The notes under the pieces are model-generated. The model saw only the letters and a program-made list of their open reading frames with translations, had not been told where the DNA came from and ran no database searches. Shown one piece after another: positions 7,010-12,307 of a stretch of DNA of 12,307 nucleotides. The stretch comes from Treponema sp. (lineage in GTDB: Bacteria; Spirochaetota; Spirochaetia; Treponematales; Breznakiellaceae). A program made the translations under genes and the position numbers. Every line of letters starts with the position of its first letter. The stretch's first letter is position 1. The DNA is taken from positions 1 through 12,307 of the forward strand of contig JAIRSD010000252.1 in the NCBI GenBank assembly GCA_031255615.1. Direction: 5' to 3'.

Positions 7010-8320
7010 CTAAAGGCAGCTTGCGATAACCCCTTCCAGGGCTTCAAGACGGGGTCTGATGATGGCTATGGGATCTACCTGCCGTTGAAGCTGGGCAAGG
7101 CGGGGGGGAATCTCGATGTTCTGTCCAATGGCCTGGGATACCAGTACAGACCTTTTAGCCGGATGCCCCGTAGCCAGGACCACCGTGTGTACATGGCCGG
7201 CAAATTCCTGGGAAGCTCCCAGATCTTCCGCCGCGGCAAAGGCTACGGCGCTGTGGGGATCCAGGAGCACCCCGTAGCGCTTCCATACCTTTCCGATGGT
7301 GCTTAGAGTCCTATCGTCTCCTATGGACGCGGGATACACCATGTTCCGCATTACCGCGGGGGATTCTTCGTAAAAGGCGGCAAGCCGTTTGTAGTTGCTG
7401 GGTATCCCCACGTCCAGGGACGGAGAATTGGTGGGGACCACGGGCCGGGGAACGAAACGTTTGCCCCGGATATAATCCCCAAAGGCATCGTTGACGTTCA
7501 TCGCGGCGATATAACCCTTAACGGGCATGCCGAATTTCCAGGCGTAAAGCCCGGCGATAAGGTTTCCAAAATTACCGCAGGGTACGCTAAAGACCAGATC
7601 CCCCCGGAGGGAATTCTTGATTTTTACAAAAGCGTAAATATAATAGAAGCACTGGGGCAGGAGGCGGCCCAGATTTATGGCATTGGCGCTGGTTATCCCG
7701 TAACGCTCGGCGAAGGGCCGGTCCTCGATGGCTTCCACAATCAGCCGCTGGCAGTCGTCAAAGGTTCCCGTTACCTGGATAGGGATGACGTTCCCCCCGT
7801 TGGTAACGAATGAGGCGGGATCCAGGCCGCGGATAGGGCCGGTGGGGTAGAGAATGACTGAATTGACCCCCTTCCTGCCCCGAAAGGCCTGGGCCAGGCT
7901 GACCCCCATGTTCCCCCGGCTGGCGGAAAGGACCATGGAGGACCCGGAATTTTTAAGCAATTCTTCCATCACCGCCGCCAGAAAGGCAATGCCGAAATCC
8001 TTGAATACCCCGGTGGGACCGTTGTAGAGGCTGAGCAAGGAAATGTTGTCGTCCAGGGGTATCAGTTCCGGTTCAAAGCTAAAGGCGCTTTCCACCACCC
8101 GTTTGGCGGAAAGGGGGTTAAGCTCCCCCTGGATCAGCGCCGGGGCCATGGTGGCAACCAACTCCGGATAGGTGGTTTTGGCGTCCATATACATGAAAAA
8201 CTGGCGCATATCCGGCATCTGGGCGGGCACATAGAGTCCCTCATCGGGAGGAAGGCAGCGTAAAACGACATCTTTGAAGGAGACCTGGGGATCCTGGGCA
8301 TGGGTTGACCTAAATTGCAT
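7010..8320 (-). CDS. thrC: Threonine synthase
   Basis: PLP enzyme converting O-phosphohomoserine to threonine and phosphate in the cytoplasm, the last step of threonine biosynthesis. The 436-residue protein opens with the typical N-terminal domain (MQFRSTHAQDPQVSFKDVVL, then PPDEGLYVP). The PLP Schiff-base lysine is K107 in GPTGVFKDFG. The cofactor phosphate loop is SVPCGNFGNLIAG (245-257). GTFDDCQ (185-191) and INLGRLLPQ (215-223) are also family features. One oddity is SASRGNMG (132-139), at the place where most threonine synthases have a TSGDTG motif. The ATG at 8320 has AAGGA 6 bases upstream (8327-8331 on the complement). It is transcribed alone or just upstream of the mscS-like gene, from which 325 bases separate it; no adjacent thr genes are present. 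Confidence 0.93.
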   Translation of the reverse strand: MQFRSTHAQDPQVSFKDVVLRCLPPDEGLYVPAQMPDMRQFFMYMDAKTTYPELVATMAPALIQGELNPLSAKRVVESAFSFEPELIPLDDNISLLSLYNGPTGVFKDFGIAFLAAVMEELLKNSGSSMVLSASRGNMGVSLAQAFRGRKGVNSVILYPTGPIRGLDPASFVTNGGNVIPIQVTGTFDDCQRLIVEAIEDRPFAERYGITSANAINLGRLLPQCFYYIYAFVKIKNSLRGDLVFSVPCGNFGNLIAGLYAWKFGMPVKGYIAAMNVNDAFGDYIRGKRFVPRPVVPTNSPSLDVGIPSNYKRLAAFYEESPAVMRNMVYPASIGDDRTLSTIGKVWKRYGVLLDPHSAVAFAAAEDLGASQEFAGHVHTVVLATGHPAKRSVLVSQAIGQNIEIPPRLAQLQRQVDPIAIIRPRLEALEGVIASCL

Positions 8321-8723
8321 GAAATATCCTTACATTCAAAAGCGGTTTCCTAAAACCGGCCGGGTTTGGGAATGAAGCCGCTGCGCGGGGGGAATGACAA
8401 CGGGAATCCCGCAGCCCCGGGGGCCGTCCGCCCCCCATACAAACTTGATACTTGGTCCCATAAACATTTTAGCCGGAGGAAAGCCGATCATCAAGGCGGC
8501 GGAATTCAGCGGTTCCCGGTGCATGCCGTTCCCACCCATAGCCGAAAAGGGCGGGGTAATCGCGTTTATCCGCACTTCTGGTACAAATCCAAATGGTTTT
8601 GAACCCGCTTCTCTTAACAGTAGTTCATCAACTGCCGATGATATACTGAATAGACTTCGGGTTAATAGGGATTCCTGAAAATTTGCGTGTTGGAGGGGTC
8701 TCTGTTCAAGATTTGGGGAAGCA
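8321..8723. other. Divergent intergenic region between thrC and the SPOR gene
   Basis: About 400 bases with no gene I can name. 8394-8678 (+) and most of 8336-8785 (-) are both open, but neither product resembles a known family and the minus frame runs through the SPOR signal peptide. 8366-8400 contains a GAAGCCGCTGCGCGGGGGG-type segment followed by AATGAC, like the cruciform repeat at 11732-11766. The region must hold promoters for both flanking genes. TATACT (8642-8647) is a possible + strand -10, but upstream TTAACA (8614-8619) is too far for a good match. Confidence 0.5.
8343..8358 (-). promoter_or_regulatory. Hairpin in the thrC leader
   Basis: On the minus strand CGGTTT (8353-8358) pairs with AAACCG (8343-8348) around TAGG, followed by CTTTT. 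It lies 22 bases upstream of the thrC ATG. It could be a weak terminator or attenuator, but I see no leader peptide with a threonine run and no T-box features. Confidence 0.25.
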
Positions 8724-8729
8724 TTGATA

Positions 8730-9998
8730 ATGAAACGGGCCATTTTTATTCTATTTTTTGCCGTTGTTCTGACCGAACTAGGCACCGCTCAGATGCGGAA
8801 TTTTCGCCAAGAAGGCCCCGCTTCGAGTGAAATAAATACCCAGGAAATGACCGCGAAACATCCAAGTCTGGCTTTGGGGACCCAGGTAAAAATAACGAAC
8901 CCGCGTAACGGTAAAGAGATCATCGCCAGTATCGTCGGCCGGATCCCCGCTACCGAAGGAAGGATCGTCGATGTTTCCCGGGGCGTGGCGTCCGCTTTGG
9001 AACTATCCGCCCAGCCAAGAAACCCGGTAGTGCTGGAAACCATAAGATCGACTCGCCCCCGTGTTCAGCCTGCGCCGGAACCAGAGCCGGAACCAGAGCC
9101 GGAACCAGAGCCGGAACCAGAACCGGAACCAGAACCAGAGCCGGAACCGGAACCCAAACCAGAACCGGTGCTCGTCGAAGCAGAATCTCCCCCGCCGCCG
9201 CCGCCCCAAGAACAGGTTAGGGGGCCGGAACCTGCGTCGAATGTTACAGACGACTCAAAGACCCAAACAACGGCCCCGGTAGCCGCCCAATCGCCGAATA
9301 TTACGATTTACAACGTTCTTCAATCACCCAATTCCTTTGCCACCGATTCCGCGCCGGTGAATACCGCGGGGAATGAGGGGAATTCCACGCCGGCTGCGGG
9401 ATCAGGGGGCTCGTCGACCGGATCCGTCCCGATCATCGCGGCGGCCCCCTCCGCGAATGTTTCCACATTGGACCGGCGGTCCTCCAATACCGCGTTGTCG
9501 CCCGCTCCATCCCGGGATTCGGGGGGCCCGGCGACGGCCACCGCGACGGCCCAGATCGTGGTTCCCACCCAACCGATGCCCCCGCAAAGCGGTCAGGGGC
9601 AGACGCAACGGCCGATTCAGGTGCAAACCCTGCCGTCCCAGAGACAGCAGCCGCAGAGTGTTCCGCAGCAGCAGGCCCAACCTCAACGGGCCGAGCCTGC
9701 GCCGCTGCCGCCTATAATTGACCGGGGAACAGCCATAATACGGCCGTATATACCCAATGCGGATGCGGTAAGGTATGGGAAAGTCTACCGGGTCCAGGTG
9801 GGTTCTTACGGGAATACCTGGCATGCCAGGGAAGCCTTTGACCGGCTTACCACCGTGGGCTTTAAGCCCGCCTATGAATCGTATGGAGACTATATCCGGG
9901 TGGTCATTCCCAATATTCCTGCGGAGGACATACCGGCCATGGCCCGGCTTTTGGGCAGGATAGGCTTTACTGATGCCCTCATCAGAGAGGAGAATTAA
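8730..9998 (+). CDS. Secreted RlpA-like (DPBB) protein with Glu-Pro linker and SPOR domain
   Basis: A 422-residue exported protein likely to bind septal, glycan-stripped peptidoglycan. The ATG at 8730 is chosen with GGGGAA (8715-8720) upstream; a TTG at 8724 would add two residues. Signal peptide about 1-20 (MKRAIFILFFAVVLTELGTA). Residues about 38-106 match a double-psi beta-barrel of the RlpA type (AKHPSLALGTQVKITNPRNGKE, then GRIVDVSRGVASAL). Next are a Glu-Pro repeat (about 115-147), a proline run (154-159), a long Pro/Gln/Ser-rich disordered region (about 160-340) and a C-terminal SPOR domain (about 350-421, KVYRVQVGSYGN). The part of RlpA that usually carries the lytic-transglycosylase residues (a WYG motif near the N-terminus and NDRGP) is absent or changed (VGRIPA), so it may bind rather than cut glycan. 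The RNase gene follows almost at once. Confidence 0.85.
   Translation: MKRAIFILFFAVVLTELGTAQMRNFRQEGPASSEINTQEMTAKHPSLALGTQVKITNPRNGKEIIASIVGRIPATEGRIVDVSRGVASALELSAQPRNPVVLETIRSTRPRVQPAPEPEPEPEPEPEPEPEPEPEPEPEPEPKPEPVLVEAESPPPPPPQEQVRGPEPASNVTDDSKTQTTAPVAAQSPNITIYNVLQSPNSFATDSAPVNTAGNEGNSTPAAGSGGSSTGSVPIIAAAPSANVSTLDRRSSNTALSPAPSRDSGGPATATATAQIVVPTQPMPPQSGQGQTQRPIQVQTLPSQRQQPQSVPQQQAQPQRAEPAPLPPIIDRGTAIIRPYIPNADAVRYGKVYRVQVGSYGNTWHAREAFDRLTTVGFKPAYESYGDYIRVVIPNIPAEDIPAMARLLGRIGFTDALIREEN
9075..9170 (+). repeat. In-frame tandem repeat encoding Glu-Pro
   Basis: Units of 12 bases (CCGGAACCAGAG, exact at 9075-9086, 9087-9098 and 9099-9110, then variants) encode a PEPE run of roughly 30 residues. 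Because the unit is four codons, gain or loss of a unit changes linker length without a frameshift. The run resembles the rigid Pro-rich spacers of TonB-like periplasm-spanning proteins. Confidence 0.9.
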
Positions 9999-10002
9999 GG
10001 CT

Positions 10003-11409
10003 ATGATAAAATTTTACTCCCTCGGCGCTGCTGAGGAGGTGACCGGTTCCCGGCATGTGCTGGAAATCGACGGTGCAAGCTATCTGGTGGACTGCGGGGC
10101 CTTTCAGGGTTCCCGAGCGGAGGCGGACCGGAAGAATCGAAGTCTGGGTATAGAACCGGACCGGCTTGAGGGCGCCGTTCTTACCCACGGCCATCTCGAC
10201 CATTGCGGCCTTCTGCCCCTGCTGGCAAAAAATGGCTACGAGGGAAATATCTACGCCACCCCCGCCACCAGGGACATTGCCAGTCTTATTATGATGGATT
10301 CCGCCCATATTCAGGCCAGGGACGCGATGTACCTCCGCAGCCAGGCCCGAAAAAAGGGCGAACAGTTCAACTGGGAGCCCCTTTTTACTGAAAAAGACGC
10401 TATCCAGGCTACCAGCCAAATTCTGGGGGTTTCCTACAACCGCCCCCTGTACATCGGCGACGGGGTGAAGCTGGAATTATTCGACGCGGGGCATATCCTG
10501 GGTTCCGCCATGGCGCTTATCACGGTGAAAAAAAACGGCAGGGAAACCCGGATTCTCTGTTCCGGGGATCTGGGCCGCAAGGGGAAGCCTATCATCCGGG
10601 ACCCGGATATTCCCCCCGCGCCGGACTACCTGGTGCTGGAAAGCACCTATGGAGACCGCCGCCACGACGATAAGGACAACGCCCTCCATAAACTTGCCGC
10701 AACGGCGACCCGTATGGTGGAGCAGGGGGGAAAAATCCTTATCCCCTCTTTCGCCATTGAGCGGACTCAGGAATTGGTCTACTACTTTCACCTGCTGGTG
10801 GATGACGGGATCATGCCGGAGGTCCCCATCTATGTGGATTCCCCCATGGCTACCAACGCCACTACCATCTTCCAGGTGCATCCCGAATGTTACGACGACG
10901 AAGTCCACGAAGCCTTTATCCGGCACCACAAGAATCCCTTTGGTTTTAACAGTTTAAATTTTACCGCCAGTGTTGAGGGATCCAAGGCGTTGAACGACCA
11001 TAAGGGGCCCCTCATTATTATTTCCGCCGACGGCATGTGCGAGGCGGGGCGGATCCAGCACCATTTGATCCACAATATCGAAGATCCGCGTACCACGATT
11101 CTCATTGTGGGTTACATGGCGGAGAATACCCTGGGGCGGCGGATTCGGGACCGGGCGGAGGAAGTAAAGATCCACGGCCAATGGTTCAAACGCCGCGCCG
11201 CGGTGGAGGAGTTAAACGCCTTCAGCGCCCATGCCGATTACACCGAAGCCCTGGGCTGGCTCAAGGCCATGGACACATCCCGGCTTAAACGGATTTTCCT
11301 GGTCCACGGAGAACCTCGGGCCCAGAGGGCGTTCAAGAAATTTTTGGGGGAGAACGGCTTCCCCCAGACGGAGATTGTCCGTTATGGACAAAGCTACGAT
11401 ATAGAGTAG
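10003..11409 (+). CDS. Beta-CASP metallo-beta-lactamase-fold RNase (YSH1/CPSF-like)
   Basis: A 468-residue cytoplasmic RNA endo- or exonuclease of the beta-CASP group. The ATG at 10003 is chosen, with AGGAG at 9988-9992, since the product then begins directly with the first beta-strand (MIKFYSLGAAEEVTGSRHVL). An ATG at 9973 in the same frame lies inside the SPOR gene. Metal ligands: H62, H64, D66 and H67 in THGHLDHCG, H164 in AGHILGSA, D189 in CSGDLG, and H435 in LVHGEP. The beta-CASP cap (about 205-385) contains LESTYGDR, the VDSPMA segment and SADGMCEAGRIQHHL, and H410 is in FSAHADY. All motifs of an active enzyme are present. Bacterial homologues of this length are annotated as RNA-processing exonucleases. 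The spacing of 4 bases from the SPOR stop suggests co-transcription. Confidence 0.93.
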   Translation: MIKFYSLGAAEEVTGSRHVLEIDGASYLVDCGAFQGSRAEADRKNRSLGIEPDRLEGAVLTHGHLDHCGLLPLLAKNGYEGNIYATPATRDIASLIMMDSAHIQARDAMYLRSQARKKGEQFNWEPLFTEKDAIQATSQILGVSYNRPLYIGDGVKLELFDAGHILGSAMALITVKKNGRETRILCSGDLGRKGKPIIRDPDIPPAPDYLVLESTYGDRRHDDKDNALHKLAATATRMVEQGGKILIPSFAIERTQELVYYFHLLVDDGIMPEVPIYVDSPMATNATTIFQVHPECYDDEVHEAFIRHHKNPFGFNSLNFTASVEGSKALNDHKGPLIIISADGMCEAGRIQHHLIHNIEDPRTTILIVGYMAENTLGRRIRDRAEEVKIHGQWFKRRAAVEELNAFSAHADYTEALGWLKAMDTSRLKRIFLVHGEPRAQRAFKKFLGENGFPQTEIVRYGQSYDIE

Positions 11410-11470
11410 CCCTTATACCGGCTGGTTCCATTCCTGGGGACTTTGCGAAGCTGGTACCTTGCCTGCACTA

Positions 11471-11503
11471 CATCACCGGATAAGTGAAAGAACCGGGAAC
11501 AGG
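11471..11503 (+). repeat. 33-base dispersed repeat, second copy at 256-288
   Basis: The two copies match at 29 of 33 positions in the same orientation and share TGCCTG just upstream. Both are followed by an AAGG-rich segment (CGCAAAGGCGCACAAAGG at the left copy, CACGAAGGGGCACCAAGG here). This suggests a longer, diverged intergenic element. Confidence 0.7.
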
Positions 11504-11507
11504 TATG

Positions 11508-11656
11508 TAACCACGAAGGGGCACCAAGGCGAGCTACGGCTCGCCAGGGATACGAAGGCATGAACCTCCTCGCCCCAAGGGGCGGGGTATGAGACCCTAT
11601 TGCGAATAAGCGTTCCCTGCCCCGTCTTTCGTGCGTTTTTCTCGCCTTCGGGGTAA
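11508..11656. repeat. Intergenic element with partly inverted ends
   Basis: TAACCACGAAGG (11508-11519) is matched in inverse by CCTTCGGGGTAA (11645-11656) with two differences. Inside are a 7-bp hairpin (GGCGAGC 11528-11534 with GCTCGCC 11539-11545) and a 6-bp hairpin (CGCCCC 11571-11576 with GGGGCG 11579-11584). It resembles non-coding repeat elements with ACGAAGG motifs seen in many bacterial genomes. No open frame or transposase is associated. Confidence 0.45.
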
Positions 11657-11731
11657 ATTTCTTACATCCATCATATTCTGCTTTTTAGTCTAAACAGCCT
11701 GCCAGCCGGAATTGGGGGTGTCTTGTCCGGG

Positions 11732-11757
11732 TTGCTTCGGCGCTGTGCGCCTCGCAA
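11732..11757. repeat. Small nested palindrome (TTGCTTCGGCGC type)
   Basis: TTGC (11732-11735) pairs with GCAA (11754-11757), and inside it GGCGC (11739-11743) pairs with GCGCC (11747-11751). It is followed by TGACGGGG. This looks like a widespread class of short intergenic palindromic repeat; a diverged relative lies at about 8366-8400. Confidence 0.55.
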
Positions 11758-11770
11758 TGACGGGGTTTGG

Positions 11771-12059
11771 CGAAAATGCCGTTGCTTTAGGCCGGCAGGG
11801 AGGCCGGCTGGTTCCAATTTTCAGGGGTTTTGCTCCGCAAAACCCCTATGCCCAAAAAATGACAGGATGTCATTTTTTGGGGCCGGCAGGAGGCCGGCGC
11901 GAGTGATTTCCCGGGCTTTTTGTGGAGCAAAAAGCCCGGGGCGAAAAACGGCACGGAGGCCGTTGCTTTAGGCCGGCAGGATGCCGGCTGTAACCATTTC
12001 CTGGGGTTTTTGCGGAGCAAAAACCCCGTGCCCAAAAATGACAGGATGTCATTTTTGGG
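11771..12059 (+). repeat. Direct repeat of about 110 bases, two copies about 180 bases apart
   Basis: 11771-11881 and 11942-12059 align in the same order: CCGTTGCTTTAGGCCGGCAGG, a GGGGTTTT-stem hairpin, then CCCAAAAA with a GACAGGATGTC hairpin. The offset drifts from 181 to 178 bases. A related partial unit (11882-11941) lies between them. The stems differ in sequence but stay perfectly paired. Confidence 0.8.
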
Positions 12060-12165
12060 CAGCGCAAGGGATAGGAGGGGTGCGGAGCAGCCACGCCGCG
12101 GAGCGGCGGGGCCGGAGCGAAGCGGAGCCCCGGATAGCCCGGTCCCCGGCCCGGAGGGCCGGGGA
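11791..12165 (+). ncRNA. Array of GGA-loop hairpins, candidate CsrA-binding RNA
   Basis: Eleven hairpins lie in about 375 bases. Exact GGA triloops occur at 11851-11881 (14-bp stem), 11972-11988 (7 bp), 12003-12027 (11 bp), 12031-12059 (13 bp), 12095-12107 (5 bp) and 12143-12165 (10 bp). GGA sits inside 5-6-base loops at 11791-11808, 11882-11898, 11910-11940 (13 bp) and 11947-11964. One (11823-11847, 11 bp) has TCC, so GGA is on the minus strand. CAGGATG, the CsrB repeat motif, appears at 11863-11869, 11977-11983 and 12042-12048. Known: CsrA-family proteins bind GGA in hairpin loops, and sponge RNAs carry many such sites. Inferred: the + transcript could titrate CsrA. No promoter is evident, and a hairpin-rich repeat family is the main alternative. 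Confidence 0.4.
12062..12074 (+). repeat. Repeat core, inverse copy at 18-30
   Basis: GCGCAAGGGATAG is the exact reverse complement of 18-30. In both copies GGA-loop hairpins precede the core in the reading direction. The match is short (13 bases), but the shared context makes chance less likely. Confidence 0.6.
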
Positions 12166-12182
12166 TGCGCCCTTATTTTGAA

Positions 12183-12307
12183 TCAGGGGTCAAATATTTT
12201 GCCGGGGTTCATGATGTTGTTGGGGTCCCAGGCGCGTTTGATGGCCCGCATGAGGTCCAGTTCTACGGGATCGATGAGGTCTTTGAGGTAGGCGCGGCGT
12301 TTGATGC
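12183..12307 (-). CDS. FAD-linked oxidase, C-terminal end (GlcD/D-lactate dehydrogenase type), partial
   Basis: Only the last 40 residues are in the window; the gene continues beyond the right edge. They end LMRAIKRAWDPNNIMNPGKIFDP, the hallmark C-terminus of the GlcD-like FAD-binding oxidoreductases (FAD-linked oxidase C-terminal domain), where the Asn-Pro-Gly-Lys segment closes the substrate domain. Members oxidise 2-hydroxy acids such as glycolate or D-lactate, passing electrons to a quinone, an electron-transfer flavoprotein or a partner subunit. The exact substrate cannot be told from this fragment. The stop TGA is at 12183-12185. The GGA-loop hairpin array begins 18 bases downstream of it, and no T-run follows on this strand to make a terminator. 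Confidence 0.85.
   Translation of the reverse strand, partial: IKRRAYLKDLIDPVELDLMRAIKRAWDPNNIMNPGKIFDP

Larger units (their letters stand above)
11410..12182. other. Long non-coding, repeat-dense region between convergent genes
   Basis: No convincing gene; short open frames translate the repeats into Cys/Pro/Lys-rich peptides. From left to right it holds a 33-base repeat (11471-11503), a GAAGG-type element with partly inverted ends (11508-11519 and 11645-11656) and two internal hairpins, a cruciform repeat (11732-11757), and the GGA-loop hairpin array (11791-12165). No clear intrinsic terminator for the RNase gene and no clear promoter for the array were found. Confidence 0.75.

Noticed and set aside
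8343..8358. T-box or threonine attenuator ahead of thrC
   Set aside because: There is no T-box sequence, no threonine codon-rich leader and only one short stem; it remains a low-confidence hairpin.
8336..8785. Minus-strand gene of 149 codons upstream of thrC
   Set aside because: It reads antisense through the SPOR signal peptide, lacks a clear ribosome site and matches no family I know. Kept only as a finding about an unexplained open region.
9003..9209. Antisense open frame rich in Arg/Phe/Trp over the Glu-Pro repeat
   Set aside because: It is the reverse reading of the tandem repeat.
11851..11881. Intrinsic terminator of the RNase gene
   Set aside because: The T-run is part of the stem and is followed by GGGG, and the hairpin lies over 440 bases beyond the stop. 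A bidirectional terminator using only the inner ATGACA/TGTCAT stem is possible but weak.
11771..12059. Possible CRISPR array
   Set aside because: Repeats are few, unequal in length, unevenly spaced and themselves made of palindromes; there are no unique spacers of constant size and no cas genes nearby.
11787..12094. Small proteins encoded in the hairpin array
   Set aside because: The frames simply translate palindromic repeats into repeated Cys/Pro/Lys peptides on both strands.

Overview
The window looks like chromosomal DNA of a GC-rich spirochaete, most likely a Treponema-type host-associated lineage. That placement is inference: it rests on the CHASE2-cyclase, SH3/M48-lipoprotein and RlpA/SPOR gene set, a relaxed lipobox, a TTG start, and repeat-laden intergenic DNA. 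No rRNA, tRNA, transposase or CRISPR array is visible.

Layout. 1-414 is non-coding repeat DNA. 415-4306 carries three + strand genes: a membrane CHASE2 class III nucleotide cyclase, a small secreted SH3-domain protein starting at a TTG, and an M48 zinc-protease lipoprotein. The last two abut and look translationally coupled. A DUF1848 gene (4361-5167) follows on the same strand and shares its stop with a convergent MscS-type channel gene (5164-6684, minus). 6685-7009 holds a repeat remnant and a candidate promoter. Threonine synthase (7010-8320, minus) lies next. 8321-8723 is a divergent intergenic stretch with repeat remnants. 8730-9998 encodes a secreted RlpA-like/SPOR protein with a Glu-Pro repeat linker, followed directly by a beta-CASP metallo-beta-lactamase RNase (10003-11409). 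11410-12182 is a 770-base non-coding region between convergent genes. The window ends in the C-terminus of a GlcD-type FAD-linked oxidase (minus).

How the genes relate. Much of the coding content is envelope biology: a membrane sensor cyclase, an SH3 protein paired with an envelope protease, a mechanosensitive channel and a peptidoglycan-binding septal protein. Threonine synthase, the RNase and the oxidase are housekeeping or metabolic genes.

The most unusual structure is at 11791-12165. Eleven short perfect hairpins with different stems are packed there, and ten present GGA in the loop on the + strand (six as an exact GGA triloop). Three contain CAGGATG, the repeat motif of the CsrA-sequestering RNA CsrB. 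Related hairpins, with GGA on the minus strand, occur at 32-243, next to a copy of the same repeat core. This could be a CsrA-sponge-like RNA or a hairpin-rich dispersed repeat family; the sequence alone cannot decide.
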